A stretch of 64,000 nt of DNA from positions 2,261,001 to 2,325,000 of the forward strand of contig NZ_CP015109.1 of the NCBI RefSeq assembly GCF_002082015.1. Reading direction: 5' to 3'. Positions within the stretch are counted from its first letter, which is position 1. Every line of letters starts with the position of its first letter. This DNA comes from Sporosarcina ureae (GTDB taxonomy: Bacteria > Bacillota > Bacilli > Bacillales_A > Planococcaceae). The position numbers and the translations under genes are program-made. Under the pieces are notes generated by a model. It was given only the letters and a program-made list of their open reading frames with translations. It was not told where the DNA came from and did not search any database. Positions 26,014 to 34,560 of the stretch are shown piece by piece.

Positions 26014-26673
26014 ATGGATAGTAATGTAAGGATAAAACGAATATTCATGAGGGATGAGGCGTATGAGATTCTTCAGAATTGGATTATTATAGGCAAACTT
26101 GCTCCTGGAGCTATATTGAGGGATCAAGAGTTGTCCGACTTACTGGGGATTAGTCGGACGCCTATACGCGAGGCACTTCTAAGATTGGAACGAGACGGGC
26201 TAGTCGTGACGAAGGCCAACCGATCCACTTCGGTTTCGCAAGTGGATTACCAAGAGGCTGCGAATGTTTATCCAATCGTTGCTACATTGGAACGCCTTGC
26301 GGCTGAACAAGCATTTCAACAAATTTCAAGTGAAGTCATTCAGGAAATGGAAGAACTGAATAACCACTTTATAGACAAGTTGCAGTCAGATGATAAAGTA
26401 GCGGCATTCCAAATTGATAATGAATTCCATCAGAAACTTGTCAGCATGTCCAATAATCCAGAGTTAATCAACTTATTAATCAACTTGAAAATCAAAGTGC
26501 AACGTTTAGAAGTTCACTATTTTGGCCAGGTATCTAATGGCGAGAAATCTATTGATGAACATAAAGCAATAATCGAAGCACTAAAAAACAAAGATCTAAA
26601 GAAAATCCTAGATGCAATCGAAGCTAACTGGAAAAATAGCCTAGCAAGAATCATTGAAGTTAACACAGTTTAA
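26014..26673 (+). CDS. GntR-family regulator with FCD effector domain
   Basis: A 219-residue regulator. A winged helix-turn-helix is at about 10-75 (LSDLLGISRTPIREALLRLE is the recognition part), followed by an all-helical FCD domain at about 85-215 with metal or ligand residues in NEFHQKLVSMSNNPEL and the His in IDEHKAIIEAL. It is the last gene of the operon and probably represses it from the palindrome at 20548-20575, releasing when the substrate or a breakdown product binds. AGGGAGG lies 11 nt upstream. A terminator follows. Confidence 0.88.
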   Translation: MDSNVRIKRIFMRDEAYEILQNWIIIGKLAPGAILRDQELSDLLGISRTPIREALLRLERDGLVVTKANRSTSVSQVDYQEAANVYPIVATLERLAAEQAFQQISSEVIQEMEELNNHFIDKLQSDDKVAAFQIDNEFHQKLVSMSNNPELINLLINLKIKVQRLEVHYFGQVSNGEKSIDEHKAIIEALKNKDLKKILDAIEANWKNSLARIIEVNTV

Positions 26674-26730
26674 CGATTTAAATCTGTTTAAAAGTAGCTG
26701 AAACTTATTAACGCATAGTTTAAACAGAGA

Positions 26731-26774
26731 AGCCGCCTAACTAGCCTATAAAGGACTAGTCGGGCGGCTTTTTA
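26731..26774 (+). terminator. Terminator of the diamino acid operon
   Basis: AGCCGCCTAACTAG pairs with CTAGTCGGGCGGCT (two mismatches) and is followed by TTTTTA. Confidence 0.85.
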
Positions 26775-26854
26775 CTGACAGCAAACCCTGAAAAACACAG
26801 GCGGATTTACGATAAACAACATATAACCTATCAAATAAATATTGAGAATTTCAA

Positions 26855-27022
26855 ATGAATACACATAGCACGAACAAGGCGCTCCATATTATAGGGATAG
26901 AAGAAGGTGCGTTGAAATGGAACGCGGAAAGATCCCTTCATTGGCGTATCCCAAAAACGTTGCGAGAGAAGCTGATCCTAAAATGGGATAGGATCCTTGC
27001 ACGTAATAAAGCAGATGCCTAG
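26855..27022 (+). CDS. Possible small basic protein (55 aa)
   Basis: A 55-residue frame rich in Trp, Arg and Lys (LKWNAERSLHWRIPKTLREK) lies in the gap between the GntR operon and rpoN. The codon pattern looks coding-like, but only a weak GAGAATT lies upstream. I do not recognise the protein. It could be a fragment of a larger lost gene. Confidence 0.35.
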   Translation: MNTHSTNKALHIIGIEEGALKWNAERSLHWRIPKTLREKLILKWDRILARNKADA

Positions 27023-27050
27023 GAAATAACATGCACATAGAATGCACAGT

Positions 27051-28331
27051 CTACAAAATCGACTTCCGTTTACTAGACGACAGAATGTGAAGTTCATCCC
27101 GATACTTACTGACCGTCCTACGCGATATAGTGATCCCCTGTTCTTTCAAAAGCAAATCCACAATCTTTTGGTCGGATAAGGGCTTCCGTTTATCCTCTTT
27201 TGCAATCAGTGACTGGATCGATGTTTTCACAGCGGATTGGGACACACTGTCGCCATCTTGTGCGGCTAGCTTAGATGTGAATAAAGAGCGCATGTCAAAC
27301 GTGCCGGCAGGGGTTTGGATCACTTTATTGGAAACGGTACGGCTAATGGTCGACTCGTGCATTTCGATACGATCAGCCACTTCTTTCATCGTCATCGGCT
27401 GCAAAGCTTTCTTTCCTTGGCGAAAAAATGCATCCTGCTGTTCGAGAAGGTCCGTCACAATACGAATAATCGTATTACGTCGCTGTTCAATACTCGTTAG
27501 TAACCATTGCGCTTGTTTATGATAGTCGCGTAAATAGGAAGATAGCTCGGATGTCCCTTTGAGAGAAGATGTATACTCTTCGCGCAGTCCAACTTTCGGA
27601 AGATCCCGGTCGTTCAAATGAAACGATAACTTCCCGTGCTTTTCCTCTACAATGACGTCAGGCATCATGAATTCCGTTTCACTGTCACCGAGCTCTGGAC
27701 AAGGTCTAGGGTGCAGCGTCAACAGGAATTCATGCAGTTCGTTTACGTGTGCCAGTGTAATATTCATTCCTTTCGCAATCTGTTGCCATTTACGTTCGGC
27801 GACATAAGGCAAATACTCCGATATGAACGTTTCCATTAATTCGGGGCATTCTCCGCAACTTCTCACTTGTAGCAGCAAGCACTCCTGCACTGTCCGAGAA
27901 CCTATGCCCGGCGGACCGATTCGCTGCAATAATTCAATACCTGCGTCTACATTTTCTATAGTGTGCGCATCCACACATAAATAGCCGTTATCATCCAAAC
28001 TATGAATCAACGTCTTTAGTAATTGCTTCGTCTTAGGGTCCTTGAAATCGACTTCGACTTGTCGAAGCATTTGGTCACGCGTACTAATTTCTTGCTGCTT
28101 CACCCATTCCGTTGAATTCGTGTCCTGACTTGAATAGTTTCGGGACTGCCGTTCTTGGAATGAATCCGTTCTTTCCGCTTCCTGTAGCTCAATTATAGGA
28201 TTCTCTAACTCTTGTTCTCGCATATATAGTTCTAAGTCATACGTCGATAATTGAAGTAGCTCAATCGCTTGACGGAGTTCAGTCGTCATGCGTAAACTGA
28301 GTTCCTGTTTTTGCTGGAGAGACATATTCAC
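27051..28331 (-). CDS. rpoN: RNA polymerase sigma-54 factor (RpoN/SigL)
   Basis: A 426-residue sigma-54. Region I is Gln/Leu-rich at the N-terminus (MSLQQKQELSLRMTTELRQA, contact with activators). The core-binding domain is central, a helix-turn-helix lies around KEVADRIEMHESTISRTVSN, and the RpoN box reads SRRTVSKYRDEL near the C-terminus. The GTG at 28331 is 6 nt from GGAGGAG. An upstream GTG at 28349 would place that ribosome site inside the coding region, and the ATG at 28325 is further from it. Sigma-54 needs an AAA+ activator; none is encoded in this window. Confidence 0.93.
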   Translation of the reverse strand: MNMSLQQKQELSLRMTTELRQAIELLQLSTYDLELYMREQELENPIIELQEAERTDSFQERQSRNYSSQDTNSTEWVKQQEISTRDQMLRQVEVDFKDPKTKQLLKTLIHSLDDNGYLCVDAHTIENVDAGIELLQRIGPPGIGSRTVQECLLLQVRSCGECPELMETFISEYLPYVAERKWQQIAKGMNITLAHVNELHEFLLTLHPRPCPELGDSETEFMMPDVIVEEKHGKLSFHLNDRDLPKVGLREEYTSSLKGTSELSSYLRDYHKQAQWLLTSIEQRRNTIIRIVTDLLEQQDAFFRQGKKALQPMTMKEVADRIEMHESTISRTVSNKVIQTPAGTFDMRSLFTSKLAAQDGDSVSQSAVKTSIQSLIAKEDKRKPLSDQKIVDLLLKEQGITISRRTVSKYRDELHILSSSKRKSIL

Positions 28332-28442
28332 CGGAGACTCCTCCTTCACATAAAGTACATGATGAAAGTGTATGAATGCGCTTTCACTTCTATGTACTTA
28401 TCATACCACGCTCTTTCGACTCGAACTATGGTTCGGAGGAGT

Positions 28443-28868
28443 TTATTTTTCCTGAAGAACTTTCCGCAATCCTCTTGATTCCACCACGTCGTCGACCCCT
28501 TCCTGGCAAAACCCATACGATCGCCACGAACATGTCTCACACACTACAACAATATCATCCGGCACGACATGTAGTCGAATCCTTCTCTCGACCTCACGCC
28601 AAGGGAGTACATCACTGACTTTCAATCCGAGCTTACGTAAAATGACCATATCACGTACGTAAATCCCATCATCCTGACAATGATACGGCTGGCCTTCGGG
28701 AAACTTTGCGCATAAATAATCGGGTCCGTTCATGATCTGAATCAACGTGTCCGGCCGCTCCCGCAATACGTCATGGATCTGCGTCATATTTTTCGTGTAC
28801 TCTTCTGAATAGCCCATCCCTCGGTACCCTAGCAAACAAAAGATATGGTGCCCGCGTAGTTTGATCAT
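28443..28868 (-). CDS. DUF1284 family protein
   Basis: A 141-residue soluble protein starting MIKLRGHHIFCLLGYRGMGY, the conserved opening of DUF1284. It has several Cys (FCLLGY, YLCAKF, YHCQDDG, ETCSW, GFCQEG) that could bind iron-sulfur or zinc. Function is unknown. AAAGGTGGGG lies upstream of the ATG. It is divergent from the DMT exporter gene at 29035 and separated by about 100 bp from rpoN on the same strand. Confidence 0.75.
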   Translation of the reverse strand: MIKLRGHHIFCLLGYRGMGYSEEYTKNMTQIHDVLRERPDTLIQIMNGPDYLCAKFPEGQPYHCQDDGIYVRDMVILRKLGLKVSDVLPWREVERRIRLHVVPDDIVVVCETCSWRSYGFCQEGVDDVVESRGLRKVLQEK

Positions 28869-29034
28869 AGAACCCCACCTTTTCTACAGAATAGATTAGT
28901 TAACCAATTTTATTCATTAGTATACACATAACAGGGGGCGGGAGGGAAGTGCGAATAGCGTGTCATTGACTTTATGGGTATACCTTCTATAATTAGCCAA
29001 TACGGAAATATTCTGAAATGAGGGCTAATGAACT

Positions 29035-29955
29035 ATGAAAGATTTAAAAGTAATTATCACATTGGTACTCGTCATGTTCACATGGGGAATTAACGTTTCT
29101 GCCCTCAAATATCTTGTGACGTATTTTGATCCCATTACGATGACGTCGATGCGCATTATGTCCGCTGCTATTTTAGTGTTTGTGATCTTATTTTTCTTGA
29201 AGAAAATCCGTTTGCCTAGAAATAAGGAGTGGATATATATCGTCGGGGGCGCCGCGACCAATGTCGTGATGCATCATTACTTTCTGGCGGAAGGACTATC
29301 GAGAACGAGTGCTGCTAACGGAGGGCTCATTTTAGGACTTGGACCATTATTGACTGCCACGTTAGCTGTGTTCATTTTAAAAGAAAAAATCACAGGCGTA
29401 CGTGCTTTGGGCTTTCTGTTCGGGGGGATAGGGGTCAGTATCGTCGTGCTTGGCGGCAGTGGAACTTTAGGCAAGACTTCATTCGGAGACGTGGAAATCT
29501 TCTTGTCGATCTTGTCGCAAGCCATTAGTTTTATGTTGATCAAAAAAGCTTCTAAAACAATGGATGCGCGGTTACTGACAGGCTATATGATGTTAGTCGG
29601 TTCCGTCATTTTAGTCATCGTCGCACTGATAAAGGAACCAGGCGGCTTTGCGGAATTCAGTAAAGGGACATCTACTGTCTGGGGCGTATTTATATTCTCG
29701 GCCTTGATTGCGACTGCTGTGGGTCACATGGCGTATAACTCGGCTATTCAAACAATCGGTGCCGCACGCGCTTCGATCTTTTTGAATTTCAATACATTTT
29801 TTGCACTGATCGGCGCGAGTATATTTTTAGGGGAATCCATTTATCCTGCTCATTTTATCGGTTTGATATTTATTGTGGCCGGCGTCATCTTAGGCTCGGG
29901 GTCTTTGGAGATGTTGATTAGGAGTCGGAATAAACCGGTACCGCCTGTTGGGTAG
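29035..29955 (+). CDS. EamA/DMT family transporter
   Basis: A 306-residue membrane protein with ten predicted helices in two EamA repeats (about 5-140 and 150-290). Typical features include GLSRTSAANGGLILGLGPLL in helix 4 and the repeat-like FNTFFALIGASIFLGE in helix 9. The family exports amino acids, drugs or other metabolites, or takes up nucleotide-sugar-like compounds; substrate is unknown. The start has GAGGGCT upstream, a weak site. It forms a single-gene unit. Confidence 0.85.
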   Translation: MKDLKVIITLVLVMFTWGINVSALKYLVTYFDPITMTSMRIMSAAILVFVILFFLKKIRLPRNKEWIYIVGGAATNVVMHHYFLAEGLSRTSAANGGLILGLGPLLTATLAVFILKEKITGVRALGFLFGGIGVSIVVLGGSGTLGKTSFGDVEIFLSILSQAISFMLIKKASKTMDARLLTGYMMLVGSVILVIVALIKEPGGFAEFSKGTSTVWGVFIFSALIATAVGHMAYNSAIQTIGAARASIFLNFNTFFALIGASIFLGESIYPAHFIGLIFIVAGVILGSGSLEMLIRSRNKPVPPVG

Positions 29956-30013
29956 GTAGTAGATGGTGAAGTGATAATAATAATCCACTAGTTATACGAT
30001 GAAACACTATATA

Positions 30014-30052
30014 TAAACTCTTTCCTTACAAAACATTTACACAGCCTTCTCC
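30014..30052 (+). promoter_or_regulatory. Candidate PhoP (Pho-box) repeat before alkaline phosphatase
   Basis: Four hexamers with an exact 11-bp period resemble TT(A/C/T)ACA: TAAACT (30014), CTTACA (30025), TTTACA (30036) and TTCTCC (30047). The middle two are good matches and the outer two weak. Such tandem direct repeats bind PhoP dimers in Bacillus Pho-regulon promoters, and the next gene is an alkaline phosphatase. Confidence 0.45.
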
Positions 30053-30110
30053 GTGTATTAATAATCTTCCAGTAGAGTAGAAGTTGATTACAAATACAGG
30101 AGGTTGTTTA

Positions 30111-31484
30111 TTGTTGAAGAAGATGAGAAAGACCATCGTACCCGTATTAGCGCTATCCGCTGCCTTAATTGGTGGAGCTATCTGGACTAGTAATTATTCA
30201 GCGAGTTCAGCTGACGAAGTGGAACAGGAAGACGCACCGGAGATCAAGAACGTCATATTCTTGATTGGGGATGGTATGGGAAGTTCCTATACATCCGCTT
30301 ATCGTTACTTCAAAGATGATCCGACTACCCCTGAGATAGAGTTAACAGCGTTCGATCAACATCTAGTGGGTCAACAAATGACGTACCCTGATGATGACGA
30401 GGAATCGATTACAGATTCAGCGTCCGCCGCAACAGCCATGTCGTCAGGTATCAAAACATACAATAACGCAATTGCGGTGGATAAACAGAAAGAGCGTGTG
30501 CAAACTGTCCTCGAAGCGGCAAAGGAGGCAGGGAAATCGACTGGGCTCGTCGCGACTTCTGAAATCACACATGCCACTCCTGCAGCATACGGTGCCCATA
30601 ACGAAAGTAGAAAGAATATGGATGAGATCGCCGATGATTATTACAATGAACGCATCAACGGCGAGCATACAATCGATGTCCTTCTAGGCGGTGGAAAAAA
30701 ACACTTCGTCAGAGAAGACTTGAGCCATGCGCATTCATTCGAACTAGATGGATATGGATATGTCACGACAAAAGAAGAGTTATTGGAGAATAAGAACGAT
30801 CAAATACTCGGATTGTTCGCGGATGGCGGCATGGACAAAATGATCGATCGTCAGGCAGAAACACCTTCGCTAGAAGATATGACAGAAGCGGCGATTGAGC
30901 GATTGAAGAAAAACGAAGAAGGATTTTTCCTCATGGTGGAAGGCAGCCAAGTCGACTGGGCGGGCCATGATAATGATATTGTCGGTGCGATGAGTGAAAT
31001 GGAAGACTTCGAAAGAGCATTCAAAGCAGCCATCGAATTTGCGGAACAAGATGAGCACACATTAGTGGTGGCTACTGCGGACCATTCAACTGGAGGATTT
31101 TCCATAGGAGCGGATGGCGTATATGATTGGTCGGTGGATGCGATCAAAGCAGTGAAGCGCACACCCGCATTCATTTCGCAACAAATTGCAAACGGTAACG
31201 ATGTAGAAGAGACATTAGAACGCTACATCGATCAAGAAAGTTTACCGTTAGAAAAGAAGGAAATAGAAGCAGTCCAAGCGGCAGGTACAGAGGCAAGTGA
31301 TATTGAAACGGCTATCAAACAGATCATCGACACACGCTCCTATACGGGTTGGACAACCGGTGGACATACAGGTGAAGATGTACCCGTTTATGCATTTGGA
31401 CCATCCAAAGAGCGCTTTACAGGATTGTTAGATAATACAGATCATGCGAATATTCTATTTGAAATGATTGCGGGTAAGAAGTAA
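30111..31484 (+). CDS. Secreted alkaline phosphatase
   Basis: A 457-residue exported metalloenzyme that releases phosphate from organic esters. The signal peptide covers about 1-28. Catalytic features are DGMGSSYTSAYRY (metal Asp), the nucleophile Ser in ITDSASAATAM (about 103), HATPAAYGAH, VDWAGHDND, TADHSTGG and TTGGHTGEDVP for the metal triad. The start is TTG at 30111 with AGGAGG 7 nt upstream; the ATG at 30123 would be too distant and the ATG at 30084 lies before the ribosome site. A PhoP-box-like repeat upstream suggests induction by phosphate limitation. A strong terminator follows. Confidence 0.93.
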   Translation: MLKKMRKTIVPVLALSAALIGGAIWTSNYSASSADEVEQEDAPEIKNVIFLIGDGMGSSYTSAYRYFKDDPTTPEIELTAFDQHLVGQQMTYPDDDEESITDSASAATAMSSGIKTYNNAIAVDKQKERVQTVLEAAKEAGKSTGLVATSEITHATPAAYGAHNESRKNMDEIADDYYNERINGEHTIDVLLGGGKKHFVREDLSHAHSFELDGYGYVTTKEELLENKNDQILGLFADGGMDKMIDRQAETPSLEDMTEAAIERLKKNEEGFFLMVEGSQVDWAGHDNDIVGAMSEMEDFERAFKAAIEFAEQDEHTLVVATADHSTGGFSIGADGVYDWSVDAIKAVKRTPAFISQQIANGNDVEETLERYIDQESLPLEKKEIEAVQAAGTEASDIETAIKQIIDTRSYTGWTTGGHTGEDVPVYAFGPSKERFTGLLDNTDHANILFEMIAGKK

Positions 31485-31560
31485 GTCTTACCATCGGTGC
31501 CGTGAAGAAACATGTATGAAAAGTACAATCATTGTTCCGTTGTAAAAAAGTCACTACGTA

Positions 31561-31602
31561 AAGAAGTTACAGCTCAAAATACGAGCCGTAACTTCTTTTT
31601 TT
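31561..31602 (+). terminator. Terminator after alkaline phosphatase
   Basis: A 15-bp inverted repeat (31561-31575, 31583-31597, one mismatch) is followed by a T-run. Confidence 0.9.
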
Positions 31603-31722
31603 GTACGCTAATTTAAACAAATAAAAAATAAATTTTAAAAAATAGTATCCTTTTTGAATAATTCTTCTATATGACTAATGAAAGAACAAATCATCAACCA
31701 ACTAAACAGGAGGCGCAAAATA

Positions 31723-32529
31723 ATGAAACAAAATAACCAACAGATCAAAATCCCATTTTCACCACAGTTTGCTGCCATAGTAGGTACAAACGAAGCACTG
31801 TTTCTACAGCAATTGCATTACCGATTGCAAATATCTAAAAACATCAAAGGAGGCCATCGATGGGTGTATAACACGTACGAAGAGTGGACGCATGAATTTC
31901 CATGTTGGACCATTCATCTAGTCAAAAGGCTAGTGAAAAAATTAGAGAAAGACCAACTGCTTATTACGTCCGCATACAATAAAATGCCAATGGATCGCAC
32001 AAAATGGTATCGGATTGATTATGAAAAGCTGTCACAGACGTGCGGCGAATTTGTACCTTTCGAGCAGACAGAAACGGTTGATACAGTCGAACAAAAACGT
32101 CTGTCTGAGGAGAACATAATGCTCCCAGCAATAACCAAAGAACTTAAACAGACTACAAAGAACAAAAGATATAGCGAGAAAGATCTCGCCATTATTTCTT
32201 CTGTCATTGAGTATTTAAACCAAAAAGCGTCCAAGCGATTCAAGCATAACGCGAACACGACGATGGACCTTCTCCATGAACGGATCGAAGAAGGGTACAC
32301 ATTGAACGATTTCAAACTAGTAATCGATACGAAAGCAGCGCAATGGCTCCATCATCCACAATTTCGTCACTACTTACAACCATCGACATTGTTTAAAGCA
32401 GAGAAATTCGAAAACTATTTGAATGAAGCCCCAGCTGAAATATCCCGATCCACGGTATTGAAAGCTTATGTAACACCCACATTAGATTTTGAAAAAGGAG
32501 AGAATGCATATGAGTTACGAACTTGCTGA
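31723..32529 (+). CDS. Phage-type replisome organiser / DnaD-like protein
   Basis: A 268-residue protein. The N-terminal part of about 105 residues is a winged-helix type DNA-binding region (PFSPQFAAIVGTNEALFLQQ followed by WTIHLVKRLVKKLEKDQLL). The C-terminal region (about 170-250) matches the conserved phage replication domain TIGR02220: VIEYLNQKASKRFKHN, IDTKAAQWLHHP and YLQPSTLFKAEKFENYLN. Such proteins recruit the replicative helicase to a phage or plasmid origin. AGGAGG lies 9 nt before the ATG. It overlaps the next gene, a DnaB-like helicase, by 20 bp, exactly the expected partner. Confidence 0.8.
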   Translation: MKQNNQQIKIPFSPQFAAIVGTNEALFLQQLHYRLQISKNIKGGHRWVYNTYEEWTHEFPCWTIHLVKRLVKKLEKDQLLITSAYNKMPMDRTKWYRIDYEKLSQTCGEFVPFEQTETVDTVEQKRLSEENIMLPAITKELKQTTKNKRYSEKDLAIISSVIEYLNQKASKRFKHNANTTMDLLHERIEEGYTLNDFKLVIDTKAAQWLHHPQFRHYLQPSTLFKAEKFENYLNEAPAEISRSTVLKAYVTPTLDFEKGENAYELRTC

Positions 32530-33790
32530 ACAAAGTTTACTAGGTGCGATGTTAGAAGAAAATTATTTGATTCTCGATAGCCACATGCAAGCGCCATTTT
32601 TCCAAGGCCGTGTCCATCAAACGATTTACACGGTCATGCGGGAATTAGCGCAAGAAGGGAAACCGGTAGACTATATTACCGTGCTGACGAGGAGAGAACC
32701 GAGTGAACTAGGCGGGGCCAATTACGTCTACGGACTCAAACGATTTGCGAATGTCGTACGTTTTGATGAATATGAAGAAATGATCATCGACCGATGGAAA
32801 AAGCAAGAAACGGCACGGGTATTGCAGCAAGCAATCGAGCATGATTGGAGCACGGAAGACATCGTGCATGCCTTAGAAGAATTGGAGGATCTAAATAGCG
32901 GTAGAGAGGCGACTCTACTAAATGACTATCTACTCACGCAATATGAAAGACCGTTCAGGCCGGATCTAACAGAGCCTGGCATCTCGACAGGACTTAGCGA
33001 CTTGGACAAACTCCTGAACGGCTTCCAAGACAGTGAGTACATCGTTGTCGCGGCTCGGCCATCCATGGGAAAGACGGACGTGCTCAATCACTTCGCACTG
33101 CAAGCTAGCAAGGATGGACATATACCGATCGTTTTTTCGCTTGAAATGAATCGTAAAACGATGATCGACCGGATGATCGCTTCGACAGGCGAATACAATC
33201 GCTTACGAATGCGCGATCCGTATGAGTATTTCACTGAACCACAAAAAGAACGGTGGACACCCACACTGAACTATTTGGACAACGGAGGCATTCACATTCA
33301 CGACCATTGCAGTCTATCCGTCAGAGAAATCAAAGCAAAAGCTCGATATATCATCAAAACGAATCCGACAAAACGACCGATCCTATTTATCGACTATTTA
33401 CAAATCATCCGTCCTGAAGGCAAAGTCATCAATCAAACCGTAGCCATCGGACAAATCAGCAATGAATTAAAAGCGATGGCAAAAGAATTCGACTGCCCCA
33501 TCGTCGTCTTATCGCAGCTATCCAGAGCGTCTGAAACACGGCACGACAAACATCCCGTCATGAGCGACTTGCGCGACTCAGGAAATATAGAACAAGACGC
33601 CGACGTCATCGCGCTTCTCCATCGTGAAGATTATTACGACAGAGAGAATGAACCGACGAATATAATGGAAATCGAAATTGCCAAACACCGCAATGGACCG
33701 ACCGGCACGGTCACGACCATCTACAGCAAAGAAACCGGCAAGATCTATGATTTCGATAAAGACATCTACAAAAGGGGAGAAACCAAATGA
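32510..33790 (+). CDS. DnaB-like replicative helicase (phage/plasmid type)
   Basis: A 426-residue helicase. The short N-terminal DnaB domain (about 1-95) is followed by a RecA-like motor. Walker A is ARPSMGKTDVL (about 186), Walker B is PILFIDYLQII (about 290), and the sensor/Arg-finger region is VLSQLSRASETRHDKHPVMS. DnaB of the chromosome is about 450-470 residues, so this is a shorter, mobile-element-like second copy. The ATG at 32510 has GGAGAG 9 nt upstream and lies inside the 3' end of the organiser gene. Together the two load and drive DNA unwinding. Confidence 0.85.
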   Translation: MSYELAEQSLLGAMLEENYLILDSHMQAPFFQGRVHQTIYTVMRELAQEGKPVDYITVLTRREPSELGGANYVYGLKRFANVVRFDEYEEMIIDRWKKQETARVLQQAIEHDWSTEDIVHALEELEDLNSGREATLLNDYLLTQYERPFRPDLTEPGISTGLSDLDKLLNGFQDSEYIVVAARPSMGKTDVLNHFALQASKDGHIPIVFSLEMNRKTMIDRMIASTGEYNRLRMRDPYEYFTEPQKERWTPTLNYLDNGGIHIHDHCSLSVREIKAKARYIIKTNPTKRPILFIDYLQIIRPEGKVINQTVAIGQISNELKAMAKEFDCPIVVLSQLSRASETRHDKHPVMSDLRDSGNIEQDADVIALLHREDYYDRENEPTNIMEIEIAKHRNGPTGTVTTIYSKETGKIYDFDKDIYKRGETK

Positions 33791-34257
33791 TCACCGTTCA
33801 AGACATGTTCGACTACGCGTTAGAAATGGACTTATCACACTTGGCCCACAGCATTCATTGGGCCTTACTGAAAGACCACGTTACATTCGATGACGACAGT
33901 AAAAAACTACAAACCATCGAATTTGACGAAGTGGAAATTAAGCGAATGATGGAGAATAACGACTTGAATATCGGCAAAGTAAAATTATTTGTTATGGACG
34001 AGCCCGATCATTGGTACGCCTTTTATCTGGCAGAGCATTCACTCGATGCCTATCGACTACATGAAAAATTATTCCGGGGACCTCAACGCAACATCACGCG
34101 AGCCGATCGACTGATGATCCACTACATGACGTTTGCGGAAACCGGCGCTGAAGAATGCCTGTATGAGCATAAGAAAGAGATCATTGCGTACCCAGCGTAT
34201 GTGGGCCACGCAAAAGCAGGTGAGCGTGTGTTGTATCGGGTGGAGGTGGGGGCATGA
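33787..34257 (+). CDS. Hypothetical protein in the replication cassette
   Basis: A 156-residue soluble acidic protein I do not recognise. It has no membrane segments. Aromatic-rich motifs are HWYAFYLAEHSLDAYRLHEK (about 78-97) and, near the end, YVGHAKAGERVLYRVEVGA. The start overlaps the helicase stop by four bases (ATGA), and its own stop overlaps the next start the same way, so it is translated as part of the cassette. A role in replication or its control is inferred from position only. Confidence 0.75.
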   Translation: MITVQDMFDYALEMDLSHLAHSIHWALLKDHVTFDDDSKKLQTIEFDEVEIKRMMENNDLNIGKVKLFVMDEPDHWYAFYLAEHSLDAYRLHEKLFRGPQRNITRADRLMIHYMTFAETGAEECLYEHKKEIIAYPAYVGHAKAGERVLYRVEVGA

Positions 34258-34385
34258 CAGAGGAACAACGCGGTGTGCTGATCTTGGTCATTTGCTTGCG
34301 CTCGAATTATTCGATGCATTATGTAGAGAAAATGGGGGATGACGAGTTGGAGGCAATGTACGAAAGATGTATAGGTGGGTGGTGA
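34254..34385 (+). CDS. Very small protein (43 aa), possibly BH0509-like
   Basis: A 43-residue protein, overlapping the preceding gene by ATGA and preceded by GGAGGTGGGG. Its end, EKMGDDELEAMYERCIGG, is like the short BH0509-type proteins of Bacillus (a helix ending EKMTDEELEKLYE, recalled from memory). Function unknown. It closes the replication cassette; the 175 bp after it hold no gene. Confidence 0.6.
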   Translation: MTEEQRGVLILVICLRSNYSMHYVEKMGDDELEAMYERCIGGW

Positions 34386-34560
34386 ATGAAATCCACGACA
34401 TCTTGGGAACGATTAAATTCCTACTAACTCCTCTACTAAAATACTATATAAATATAATTGAATAAAATTACCTATATATTTAGAAAATTCAACATGATAC
34501 CTTATACATAAGGGTATTCCATAACCCTCCTAGGCCATTGCCACCAAAGGAGAATGAAAG

